Both the position numbers and the translations under genes were made by a program. Under the pieces are notes generated by a model. It did no database searches. It worked only from the letters and a program-made list of their open reading frames with translations, and was not told the DNA's origin. From Oscillospiraceae bacterium (GTDB lineage: Bacteria > Bacillota > Clostridia > Saccharofermentanales > Saccharofermentanaceae): a stretch of DNA of 10,392 nt. How positions within the stretch are numbered: the first letter of the stretch is position 1; each line of letters starts with the position of its first letter. Positions 1 through 6,541 of this stretch are shown here, piece after piece. The DNA lies in contig CADCQX010000263.1 in assembly GCA_902803695.1 (NCBI GenBank), forward strand, positions 1-10,392, read 5' to 3'.

Positions 1-775
1 ATGCATCTGCTATAACTTCATGCCGGTCCTTGACTGGTATAGAAGTAATCTCTACCTCCCTCTTCCGGACGGCAGCAATTGCATGGCATATAGCCACAAG
101 TACGCATCTTCACTCACAACTGAGATGATGACTAAGGACATGATCGACGGAGCCAATAATCTCACCCTTCCGGGTTGGGAGCCTGAGCGTTTCCCTCAGA
201 TGGCAGCCGATATCGATTTTTATAAGAACGTTTCCCAGGATGAGTATTTCGAGCATATCAAGTATTTCCTTGATGCCATCATCCCTTATGCTGAAGAGTA
301 TGATATCGATTTCGGCGTTCACCCTGATGATCCGCCGTTCCCGCTTTTCGGACTTCCAAAGGTCGTTAATAATGCTGAAGCTATCAGAAAATACCTTGCT
401 CTTAACCCGAGCAAGAGAAACGGACTTACCCTCTGCACAGGAAGTCTGGGTGCTAACAAGAATAATGACGTTCCTTCCATGGCTAAGGAATTTGCCTCTG
501 AGGGCAAGGTTCCTTTCGTACATCTGAGGAACGTACTCCATACATCCGATACTGATTTCCACGAGTCCGCTCATCTTTCAGAGTGCGGCGATCTTGACAT
601 GTTCGCTATCGTCAAGAATTTGTATGAATCAGGTTTTGACGGATATATCAGACCGGATCACGGAAGAATGATCTGGGGAGAGACCGGTCGTCCGGGCTAT
701 GGCCTTTATGATCGTGCTCTTGGCGCAAGTTATATATTGGGCTTATGGGAAGCTGTGAAAAAACTGAACGCATAA
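1..775 (+). CDS. uxuA: Mannonate dehydratase, 5'-truncated by window edge
   Basis: Dehydrates D-mannonate to 2-keto-3-deoxy-D-gluconate in cytoplasmic glucuronate catabolism; the family uses Fe2+ or Mn2+. The frame is open from base 2 and reads CICYNFMPVLDW before the first visible ATG at 20, a typical internal UxuA motif, so that ATG is not the start. Roughly 100 N-terminal residues are missing, judged from a usual length of 350-395. Conserved blocks in order are HPDDPP (His codon 320-322), CTGSLG (Cys codon 434-436), HLRNV (His codon 521-523), the acidic/His stretch FHESAHLSECGDLDM, and RPDHGR-WGE (Asp codon 656-658). The named His, Cys, His and Asp correspond to the metal ligands known for the family. 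It is followed by a hairpin terminator and then the gene for the preceding pathway step. Identity is secure; only the N-terminus is unseen. Confidence 0.95.
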   Translation, partial: CICYNFMPVLDWYRSNLYLPLPDGSNCMAYSHKYASSLTTEMMTKDMIDGANNLTLPGWEPERFPQMAADIDFYKNVSQDEYFEHIKYFLDAIIPYAEEYDIDFGVHPDDPPFPLFGLPKVVNNAEAIRKYLALNPSKRNGLTLCTGSLGANKNNDVPSMAKEFASEGKVPFVHLRNVLHTSDTDFHESAHLSECGDLDMFAIVKNLYESGFDGYIRPDHGRMIWGETGRPGYGLYDRALGASYILGLWEAVKKLNA

Positions 776-832
776 TATTTTGCCCCTCATAATAGATATG
801 CTCCGGGTTTTTGTTTCTTGTAGCCTATAACC

Positions 833-865
833 ATAGAACCGATGCAGGCGCATCGGTTCTATTTT
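833..865 (+). terminator. Rho-independent terminator between uxuA and uxuB
   Basis: A perfect 13-bp inverted repeat (833-845 with 850-862) encloses a four-base loop (AGGC) and runs into a TTTT tract at 862-865, the classic intrinsic terminator layout. It lies 57 bp after the uxuA stop and ends 34 bp before the uxuB-like start, leaving little room for a full promoter downstream. It may therefore act as a partial terminator or a 3'-end stabilising hairpin inside one operon. Confidence 0.8.
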
Positions 866-899
866 AAAACTCAAGATAAGTGTTTTAGGAGGCACGGTT

Positions 900-2516
900 A
901 TGAAGTTGAACAAAGAAGCTTTGAAGGAACGTTCCGAATTTGAGAAGAAAGGGATCATCCTCCCGAGATTTGATTCGGATATTGTTTTCGAGAATACGGA
1001 GAAGAATCCGACATGGATACATTTCGGAGCAGGAAATATCTTCAGAGGATTTATCGCAAGGGTAGCACAGGTCCTTCTGAACGAGGGACTTTCCGATACC
1101 GGCGTTATCGCTGCGGATACTTTTGACTATGAGATCATCAACAAGATCTATAAGCCGCACGACAATCTGACGCTCATGGCTGACCTTAAGCCGACCGGCG
1201 ACGTTTCGTACGAAGTGATCGGAAGCATACCGTTCGCTCTGTGTGCGAATTTCAAATACGAGGAAGACCATAAGAAGCTCGTTAAGATCTTTACCGCTCC
1301 TTCCCTGCAGCTCGTAAGCTTTACGATCACCGAGAAGGGCTATTCCCTGAGAAGCATGGACGGCAATCTCCTTCCTGTTGTAGTAAGCGACGCCGAAAAC
1401 GGTCCTTCATGCCCTAATCACGCAATGAGTATCGTTTGTTCAATGCTCCTGGAAAGATTCAAGAACGGTGCCCTGCCGCTCGCAGTAGTCAGCATGGACA
1501 ACTGCAGCCATAACGGCGACAAGCTCAAATCCAGCATCCTGGAGATCGCATCTATGTGGAAGGAAAAGGGATTTGTGGACGATCAGTTCATCGCTTACTT
1601 AAATGACGAGACAAAGATCTCTTTCCCTTGGTCCATGATAGACAAGATCACACCTAGGCCGGACGCTTCCGTTGAAAAGATGATCAAGGATGATCTCGGA
1701 ATCGATGACATGGCTCCTATTACGACTGACAGAGGCACTTTTATTGCTCCTTTCGTAAATGCGGAAGTACCGCAGTACCTCGTTATCGAGGACTCCTTCC
1801 CTAACGGAAGACCTCAGTTCGAGAAGGCCGGTGTCTACATGACTGACCGCGACACGGTAAACAAATCCGAGAGAATGAAGGTTACGACATGTCTTAACCC
1901 TCTCCACACTTCCCTCGCTGTATTCGGATGCCTTTTGGGATATACGAGGATCTCCGACGAGATGAAGAATCCTACATTGGTATCCCTTATAACAAAGATG
2001 GGATACGATGAAGGTCTGAAGGTTGTTACCGATCCTAAGATCCTGAGCCCTGAGGCGTTTATAACAGAAGTTATCAAGGAAAGACTTCCTAACCCTTATA
2101 TCCCTGATGCACCGCAGAGAATTGCTACAGATACGAGCCTTAAGGTGCCGATCCGCTTTGGCGAGACCATCAAATCATATATCGCATCAGATGAACTGGA
2201 CGTTACTTCCCTTACGTATATCCCGCTTACGATCGCTGGCTGGTTCAGATACCTTTTGGGCATTGACGATAACGGAAACAAGATGGATCTCAGCTCAGAT
2301 CCTTTGATGGAAGACCTCCAAAAAGAACTCTCAAATGTCAAATTCGGTGACCCTCAGAGTGCTTTCGGAAACATTGACGGTCTTCTCCGTAACAAATCCC
2401 TGTTTGCAGCGGATCTGGTGGAATGCGGACTCAAAGAAAAGATCGAATCCATGTTGTCAGATATGCTAAAAGGTGAAGGCGCGGTTTTGAGCACAATCAC
2501 CAAATATGTCGGTTAA
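900..2516 (+). CDS. uxuB: D-mannonate oxidoreductase (fructuronate reductase), mannitol dehydrogenase family
   Basis: Predicted to reduce D-fructuronate to D-mannonate with NADH in the cytoplasm, one step before the upstream uxuA product. The N-terminal nucleotide-binding domain contains WIHFGAGNIFRG (Gly43-Gly50). The C-terminal catalytic domain carries the polyol/uronate dehydrogenase signature with Lys327, Asn333 and His336 in the KVTTCLNPLH segment, matching the catalytic Lys/Asn/His set known in long-chain mannitol dehydrogenases. At 538 aa it is longer than E. coli UxuB/UxaB (about 485). The start is supported by a perfect AGGAGG (887-892) 7 bp before the ATG. Sequence alone cannot exclude tagaturonate or mannitol as substrate; adjacency to uxuA favours fructuronate. 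The stop is followed by a separate promoter for the regulator. Confidence 0.85.
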   Translation: MKLNKEALKERSEFEKKGIILPRFDSDIVFENTEKNPTWIHFGAGNIFRGFIARVAQVLLNEGLSDTGVIAADTFDYEIINKIYKPHDNLTLMADLKPTGDVSYEVIGSIPFALCANFKYEEDHKKLVKIFTAPSLQLVSFTITEKGYSLRSMDGNLLPVVVSDAENGPSCPNHAMSIVCSMLLERFKNGALPLAVVSMDNCSHNGDKLKSSILEIASMWKEKGFVDDQFIAYLNDETKISFPWSMIDKITPRPDASVEKMIKDDLGIDDMAPITTDRGTFIAPFVNAEVPQYLVIEDSFPNGRPQFEKAGVYMTDRDTVNKSERMKVTTCLNPLHTSLAVFGCLLGYTRISDEMKNPTLVSLITKMGYDEGLKVVTDPKILSPEAFITEVIKERLPNPYIPDAPQRIATDTSLKVPIRFGETIKSYIASDELDVTSLTYIPLTIAGWFRYLLGIDDNGNKMDLSSDPLMEDLQKELSNVKFGDPQSAFGNIDGLLRNKSLFAADLVECGLKEKIESMLSDMLKGEGAVLSTITKYVG

Positions 2517-2528
2517 GTTTCGTTTTTC

Positions 2529-2560
2529 TTGACACTTTTAACAAGATAATAGAAAATAAT
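2529..2560 (+). promoter_or_regulatory. Probable promoter of the GntR regulator
   Basis: A consensus -35 box TTGACA lies at 2529-2534. Possible -10 boxes are GAAAAT at 2552-2557 (17-bp spacer, 4 of 6 matches) or AATAAT at 2555-2560 (5 of 6 matches but a 20-bp spacer). The -35 is convincing and the -10 is ambiguous. It starts 12 bp after the uxuB-like stop, so the regulator is probably transcribed at least partly on its own. Confidence 0.55.
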
Positions 2561-2566
2561 TGTGTT

Positions 2567-2584
2567 GTGTTTGTGAGCAAACAC
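2567..2584 (+). promoter_or_regulatory. Candidate operator dyad upstream of gntR
   Basis: A perfect 7-bp inverted repeat GTGTTTG/CAAACAC is separated by TGAG. It extends by three more pairs (2564-2566 with 2586-2588) if one bulged C is allowed. It sits between the predicted -10 and the start codon, where a bound GntR dimer would block transcription. Binding by the adjacent regulator (autoregulation) is inferred; no second copy was seen before the uxuB-like gene, and the uxuA promoter is outside the window. Confidence 0.45.
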
Positions 2585-2618
2585 CAACAACTGTCAGAAT
2601 TGAAAGAGATACTGAAAC

Positions 2619-3293
2619 ATGATAATTACACCTAAGTTTGATTACGAGAACAATCGTGATTACGCCCTAAGGATCGTAAGGGATAACATAATAAACATGG
2701 AGATCAAGCCGGGAAGCTTGATTGGAGAACAGGAAATCGCTAATACGCTCAACCTCTCCAGAACACCTATCCATGAGGCATTTTTAGAGCTTTCCAAGTC
2801 TAAGATAATAGAGATCTTCCCTCAGAAGGGTTGCTTTGTGTCCTATATTGAGCCTGAACTCATCAACGAGTCAAGATTCCTCCGTAAGTGCATCGAGAGT
2901 GCTGTTTTGGAGGAAGCTTGCGATGTAGCTTCTGCAGAGGATATCGATGAACTCGAGGAGATCATTCACCTTCAGGAATTCTATAACGACAAGAATAAGG
3001 AGAAGTTCCTTGAACTTGATAATGAATTCCACAAGATTTTCTACCGCATCTGCAATAAGATGCAGTGCTATTACATGGTAAGTCTCATGAGCCTTCACTT
3101 CGACCGCGTTAGAAGCTTAAGTCTTCACGCTGTAAAGGATCATAAGATCATAGAAGATCATAAGAGTATTCTTGATGCTGTTAAGAAGAAAGATAAGACC
3201 GCTGTACGCGCTGCTTTCATGAAGCACATGAGTCGCTTTGATCTTGAGTGGGACATCATCGCCGAGAAGTACGGCGAGTATGTCAAAAGTTAA
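2619..3293 (+). CDS. GntR family regulator, FCD (FadR) subfamily, probable hexuronate regulator
   Basis: A 224-aa transcription factor. Residues about 10-75 form the GntR winged helix, with GSLIGEQEIANTLNLSRTPIHEAF containing the recognition helix. Residues about 85-215 form an all-helical FCD ligand domain with a likely metal/ligand set: the Asp and His of LDNEFHKIF, the His of DHKSILDAV and the His of FMKHMSRF. FCD regulators beside uxu genes usually respond to uronate intermediates, so it probably controls this locus; effector and direction of control are inferred. A weak site GAAAGAGA (2602-2609) lies 9 bp before the ATG. It follows the uxuB-like gene on the same strand by 102 bp and has its own promoter and dyad. 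A strong terminator follows the stop. Confidence 0.93.
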   Translation: MIITPKFDYENNRDYALRIVRDNIINMEIKPGSLIGEQEIANTLNLSRTPIHEAFLELSKSKIIEIFPQKGCFVSYIEPELINESRFLRKCIESAVLEEACDVASAEDIDELEEIIHLQEFYNDKNKEKFLELDNEFHKIFYRICNKMQCYYMVSLMSLHFDRVRSLSLHAVKDHKIIEDHKSILDAVKKKDKTAVRAAFMKHMSRFDLEWDIIAEKYGEYVKS

Positions 3294-3316
3294 TTTAGAT
3301 TACTCGGCTTAACCAT

Positions 3317-3356
3317 AAATAGGGGGACAGTTCTTAATGAACTATCCCCCTATTTT
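3317..3356. terminator. Strong hairpin terminator between convergent genes
   Basis: A 17-bp stem (3317-3333 with 3339-3355) with one C/A mismatch (3328/3344), a five-base loop TTAAT, a GGGGG/CCCCC core and a short T run on the plus strand. It lies 23 bp after the gntR stop and 21 bp beyond the stop of the oppositely oriented radical SAM gene. The plus-strand end has four T residues; the minus-strand side reads CTATTTATGG, so termination in that direction is plausible but weaker. Confidence 0.85.
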
Positions 3357-3376
3357 GATGTACTGAATAATTTTGA

Positions 3377-4450
3377 TCAGAAAAGAACGTCCTTGAAGCA
3401 GACCAGCGGCTTTTTGTTATCAAAATCCCAGCTGTGGAAAGCTCCGCCGTGGCAGTAATCCTTATCAGGACACTGACTGCACTTCTCATTGTCGTCACTG
3501 AGATTTCTTCTGAATGCCTGGAACTTATTAAGCCAGGTATCAACGAAGCTGTCCTTAAGGACGTTACCCTGAACCAGTTCAGGACGGCGCTCGATATCAA
3601 GACATGCAAGGATGTCGCCGTTACATGCGACACTTGCCGTATAAACGCCTGCCGTGCAGATATAATACCAGTCACGGACTTCCCTCTCGTACTCCAATCC
3701 GAGGTAATGGCTGCAGCCATAGCATACAGGCTCGCCCTTGATCCTCATGTTACGGATGAATTCGAACAGATATTTCTGATCATCAGGAGTCAGAAGAAGC
3801 TCAGGATAGTCCTTTGCCCTTCCCATCGGTTCAATTCCGATGACACGCCATGAATCGATATCCATCTTGTCGAATATCTTATAAAGCTCATCAAGTTCCT
3901 TGATGGACTTGTGAGTAGCAACGGTAGTTACCTGGATATGCTTGAATCCGCCTTCTTCGATAAGATTGTTGATACCTCTCATCGCCTTCTGGTAGCCGCC
4001 CGGAGTTCTTCTGAACTCATCGTGGGTCTTCTCGAGGCCGTCGATACTTATTGATATCGTACGCATTCCGGCTTCCTTAAGTTTACGGGCACATTCCTTA
4101 TCGATAAGTGTACCGTTACTTGTCATACCCCAGCTGAAACCTAGCTTATGAGCATAGCCCATGATGTCGAAAAACTCTTTACGGAGCAAAGGCTCTCCGC
4201 CTGTAACATCTATCATCTTGCCGCCGGTTCCGAGCTTCTCCTTAACTTCATCAAGGACTCTCATGTAAGCTTCAGCAGGAAGCTCCTCTACCTTGACTTC
4301 GTTACAGCGGCTTCCGCAATGAAGGCAATTCTCATTGCACCTAAGTGTCATCTCGAAAAAGAGATTCTTCAACTGAGGCTCTTTAAACAGAGTCTCTCTG
4401 TACTTACGGAGAGCCTCCAGATTTTCTTTCTTGATATTTACGTCAAACAC
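3377..4450 (-). CDS. Radical SAM/SPASM enzyme, putative maturase of the adjacent repeat lipoprotein
   Basis: A 357-aa cytoplasmic radical SAM enzyme. The [4Fe-4S]-SAM cluster motif is C38-x3-C42-x2-C45 within the TLRCNENCLHCGSRC segment, and the SAM-binding GGEP is at residues 84-87. The C-terminal part is a SPASM-type auxiliary cluster domain: C265, C276, GDILAC ending at C283, then C324-x2-C327-x5-C333 and C351; an extra C243-x2-C246 pair precedes it. One expected SPASM cysteine (C333+4) is Ala337. SPASM enzymes commonly modify ribosomal peptides or protein side chains. The GTG start at 4450 is supported by AGAGGG (4463-4458) 7 bp upstream, 15 bp after the lipoprotein stop, so the two genes are almost certainly co-transcribed. 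The LRCNxNCxHCGSxC block resembles enzymes that I recall being grouped as the rSAM/lipoprotein system. Substrate and reaction are inferred from context; it could also be an orphan anaerobic sulfatase-maturase-like enzyme. Confidence 0.93.
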   Translation of the reverse strand: MFDVNIKKENLEALRKYRETLFKEPQLKNLFFEMTLRCNENCLHCGSRCNEVKVEELPAEAYMRVLDEVKEKLGTGGKMIDVTGGEPLLRKEFFDIMGYAHKLGFSWGMTSNGTLIDKECARKLKEAGMRTISISIDGLEKTHDEFRRTPGGYQKAMRGINNLIEEGGFKHIQVTTVATHKSIKELDELYKIFDKMDIDSWRVIGIEPMGRAKDYPELLLTPDDQKYLFEFIRNMRIKGEPVCYGCSHYLGLEYEREVRDWYYICTAGVYTASVACNGDILACLDIERRPELVQGNVLKDSFVDTWLNKFQAFRRNLSDDNEKCSQCPDKDYCHGGAFHSWDFDNKKPLVCFKDVLF

Positions 4451-4465
4451 GAATGATCCCTCTAC

Positions 4466-4777
4466 TTATGTCTCTTCTGTGTAATCTACAGGAGGTCCGT
4501 ATACGTCCTCGATCTCTGATTCGGAAGGATCCTCATATTCAATAGGAGCACCATAATCCGTCTGCGGATCTTCTTCGATAGGAGCTCCGTATTCTGTCTG
4601 AACATCTGTATCGATAGGAGCGCCGTAATCTGTCTGAATATCGGAAGTCTCAACAGATTCCTTAGTTCTGACACTAACTTCGGTCTCGTTATTACCATCC
4701 GGAGGTACGCAGCCTGTCATTCCCATTGCAAGAGCGAATGAAGCAGCTATGAGTGCGGTTTTCTTGCTTTTCTTCAT
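4466..4777 (-). CDS. Small repeat lipoprotein, candidate radical SAM substrate
   Basis: A 103-aa predicted lipoprotein. Residues 1-6 are Lys-rich, residues 7-19 hydrophobic, and the lipobox MTGC places the lipidated cysteine at Cys23, so the mature chain would be anchored outside the membrane. The rest is acidic, disordered-looking and built on repeats: Q-T-[DE]-Y-G-A-P-I with tyrosines at 51, 63 and 75 (12-residue period), then a diverged V-Y-G-P-P-V-D-Y copy at 92-99. Apart from Cys23 it has no cysteine, so it is not a sactipeptide-type precursor. The chosen ATG (4777) has AAGGAG (4792-4787) 9 bp upstream; an in-frame ATG at 4825 lies upstream of the predicted transcription start and is rejected. 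It is the first gene of a pair with the radical SAM enzyme. Function is unknown; a modified-tyrosine surface lipoprotein is the leading hypothesis. Confidence 0.87.
   Translation of the reverse strand: MKKSKKTALIAASFALAMGMTGCVPPDGNNETEVSVRTKESVETSDIQTDYGAPIDTDVQTEYGAPIEEDPQTDYGAPIEYEDPSESEIEDVYGPPVDYTEET
4529..4636 (-). repeat. Three in-frame 36-bp tandem repeats within the lipoprotein gene
   Basis: Units 4636-4601, 4600-4565 and 4564-4529 each encode 12 residues beginning Q-T-[DE]-Y-G-A-P-I. On the plus strand the shared core ATAGGAGC recurs at 4542, 4578 and 4614, exactly 36 bp apart. Third-codon positions differ between units (for example GCA, GCT and GCG for the alanine), so the protein motif is more conserved than the DNA, suggesting selection on the peptide rather than very recent duplication. 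Confidence 0.9.
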
Positions 4778-4815
4778 AGTCCAAATCTCCTTAAACCATG
4801 TTTTGATTTTTTTTA

Positions 4816-4824
4816 AGTATAACA
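4816..4824 (-). promoter_or_regulatory. Extended -10 promoter of the lipoprotein/radical SAM operon
   Basis: Reading the minus strand, TG-T-TATACT occupies 4824-4816, an extended -10 element with 5 of 6 matches to TATAAT. The -35 region, 17-18 bp further up, is an AT-rich T tract without a clear hexamer, which extended -10 promoters tolerate. The predicted start of transcription is near 4809, giving a leader of about 30 nt that includes the AAGGAG site. Confidence 0.6.
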
Positions 4825-4879
4825 CAGTTTATTTTGGTATAAAAAATATATTATTTTATATAAATAAGGAATGACATCA

Positions 4880-4906
4880 TTGTTTTTAATTAACCATTGC
4901 TATAAG
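4880..4906 (+). promoter_or_regulatory. Promoter of the zinc-ribbon membrane protein gene
   Basis: An extended -10 element TGC-TATAAG lies at 4898-4906, with a TTGTTT at 4880-4885 as a weak, short-spaced (15 bp) -35 candidate. It is about 30 bp before the ATG at 4940. The AT-rich divergent region 4826-4879 between this and the opposing promoter holds no gene; no clear operator was seen in it. Confidence 0.5.
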
Positions 4907-4939
4907 ATTTTAGTATTGAGTTAAAAAGAGGAGTATGAG

Positions 4940-6163
4940 ATGGCAACTTTATGTAAAAACTGCGGCGGAGCGGTTGTTTTCGATCCGAAGACGCAGAAAA
5001 TGGTCTGCGAATTCTGCGGCGGAATGTTCCTGCCGGAAGAAATTGAAGCAGAAAACAAAGACCTGCTGAAAGATAAGCAGGCACAATCAATGAACGACAT
5101 CTACGGAACCGACGAGGAAGAGTTCCTGGATTGTTATATCTACACATGTAATAACTGCGGCGGTGAGATCATCATCAACGGAACCGAAGCATCCACGAAT
5201 TGTATCTATTGCGGTAACTCGGCTGTTGTATTCAGCAGAGTCTCAAAGCAGAAAAAACCGCAGTATATCATTCCTTTCCAGGTATCCAAGGAAGAGGCTG
5301 TTTCGATCATTCGCACGCGCTTCAACAAGGGTATCTTCATTCCTAAGGAGATAAAGAACTTCAAACCGGACAGCGTCAGAGGAATCTATATTCCTTATTG
5401 GATCGTTGATGCCGAGACTTCAGGTTCGGTTGTCGTTCAGGGACAGGTAAAAAGCGGAAAGAATTCCGTAACAAGATATTTCGGACGAGCAGGAAGAATG
5501 AAGATAAGAAGGCTTCCTTTGGATGCATCCGTTCTTCTCTCTGATGAGAGCAGTTCAAGACTCGAACCGTATAACACATCAAACATGAAGGAGTTCGATG
5601 AAGACTACCTCAGAGGCTTTTATTCAAACATATCCGATGTAACATATAATGACCTCAGAAGAGCCGTAGGCAAGAGAGCTCAGGAATACTTTAACGAATC
5701 GGCGATCGATGACGTAAAAGGCGCTTCCTCAAAGAAAGTCATATCCTCCATGTATGACACAGCGATTGATTATGACACATTAAACTATGCTATGTTCCCT
5801 GCATGGTTTGTTACATATGACTTCAAGGGAAAACATAATACGATACTGGTAAACGGAGAATCCGGAAAAGTCGTCTGCGGTGTACCGTGGAACAAAGCAT
5901 TATTCTACACGCTTTTGATCGCATCAGGAATCATTCTTACCGTGGTTTTCTTCTTTATGTTCAAGTATACCCTGCCACCGCTACTGTCTACGCGTTCGTC
6001 CGGTCATTCTTCAAACAACAACGGAAAGATCATCGGATTTATCATCGCCGGAGTTATCGCACTCTTCTCGGTCGGAATCGCAAGGATCAGAAAAGTCATC
6101 AAGAGTATCAATCTTACTCAGGAACAGGCGATATTCAATTTTGTTAAGAAAAGGCAGGAATAA
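4940..6163 (+). CDS. Membrane protein with two N-terminal zinc ribbons (TFIIB-type zinc ribbon-containing)
   Basis: A 407-aa protein of unknown function. Zinc ribbon 1 is C5-x2-C8 with C23-x2-C26, and zinc ribbon 2 is C70-x2-C73 with C88-x2-C91; all eight ligands are intact. An acidic linker (about 33-62) joins them. A soluble domain (about 105-315) follows, including the conserved-looking segments YIIPFQVSKEEA and GIYIPYWIVDA. Two membrane helices follow at about 320-341 and 364-384, joined by a Ser/Asn-rich loop, with a basic C-terminal tail. With two helices both ends should lie on the same side, most likely the cytoplasm. The ATG follows AGAGGAG (4927-4933). Proteins of this architecture are common in Clostridia but I know of no established function. 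It is transcribed away from the lipoprotein/radical SAM pair and is probably translationally coupled to the next gene. Confidence 0.9.
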   Translation: MATLCKNCGGAVVFDPKTQKMVCEFCGGMFLPEEIEAENKDLLKDKQAQSMNDIYGTDEEEFLDCYIYTCNNCGGEIIINGTEASTNCIYCGNSAVVFSRVSKQKKPQYIIPFQVSKEEAVSIIRTRFNKGIFIPKEIKNFKPDSVRGIYIPYWIVDAETSGSVVVQGQVKSGKNSVTRYFGRAGRMKIRRLPLDASVLLSDESSSRLEPYNTSNMKEFDEDYLRGFYSNISDVTYNDLRRAVGKRAQEYFNESAIDDVKGASSKKVISSMYDTAIDYDTLNYAMFPAWFVTYDFKGKHNTILVNGESGKVVCGVPWNKALFYTLLIASGIILTVVFFFMFKYTLPPLLSTRSSGHSSNNNGKIIGFIIAGVIALFSVGIARIRKVIKSINLTQEQAIFNFVKKRQE

Positions 6164-6166
6164 GAG

Positions 6167-6541
6167 ATGGGTAATTTTTTGGCGATCATATTTGCACCGG
6201 GCCTGGGCTTTGGATTGGTCTTCTTCATCTTTGCAAAGCTCCTTGCCAAATCAAACGATCTTGGTGATTCTAAGGGAGATGCATCGTTTTACACAAACGG
6301 CATCTTGTTCAACACGCGTAAAGACAGGATCAACAATTCTGAGAAAAACTCTTTTGCTCTTTCTTATCATGTTCCTATCAACAGGAAATACGCGGAACCT
6401 GACGGATTAAAAGAGGTACACGTTTTCACGGATAAGGACAGAGTGCTTACCGAGAACAAAGATCCAATGAAAAACGATGAGTTAGACTTTGACGGCGAGT
6501 TGCCTCCAATCGACAAACCGATCTTCAAACCTCTAAATTAA
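6167..6541 (+). CDS. Small single-helix membrane protein, unknown function
   Basis: A 124-aa protein not recognised as a named family. Residues about 4-27 form one hydrophobic helix rich in Gly, Phe and Ala; the rest is polar, first with a mildly basic stretch (about 50-60) and then an acidic, Pro-containing tail ending PPIDKPIFKPLN. It starts 3 bp after the stop of the zinc-ribbon membrane protein, with AGGCAGGA (6152-6159) inside the end of that gene as its ribosome binding site, so the two are one transcription unit and the products may work together. No signal-peptidase or lipobox site is visible. Codon use resembles the neighbours, and the frame is kept open through the hydrophobic and polar parts, supporting a real gene. 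Confidence 0.8.
   Translation: MGNFLAIIFAPGLGFGLVFFIFAKLLAKSNDLGDSKGDASFYTNGILFNTRKDRINNSEKNSFALSYHVPINRKYAEPDGLKEVHVFTDKDRVLTENKDPMKNDELDFDGELPPIDKPIFKPLN

Noticed and set aside
110..574. 154-codon minus-strand frame opposite uxuA
   Set aside because: It lies wholly opposite a strongly conserved enzyme gene, has no ribosome site and its product resembles nothing.
3434..3853. Plus-strand frame of 139 codons opposite the radical SAM gene
   Set aside because: It is antisense to conserved SPASM coding sequence, without promoter or ribosome site, and has no recognisable domain.
4529..4636. 36-bp repeats as a CRISPR array
   Set aside because: The repeats are directly adjacent with no unique spacers, diverge at synonymous positions and encode an in-frame peptide repeat.
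4778..4825. Longer start for the lipoprotein at an in-frame ATG (4825)
   Set aside because: It lies upstream of the predicted transcription start, lacks a ribosome site, and would put 16 residues ahead of a well-formed lipoprotein signal that has its own AAGGAG.
4826..4939. Riboswitch or small RNA in the divergent AT-rich region
   Set aside because: No stable hairpin or conserved riboswitch core was seen; predicted leaders are only about 25-35 nt.
5887..6410. Alternative plus-strand frames inside the zinc-ribbon gene and across the small membrane gene
   Set aside because: They are out of frame with genes that show clear domains, helices and ribosome sites, and encode Arg/Ser-rich low-quality products typical of shadow frames.
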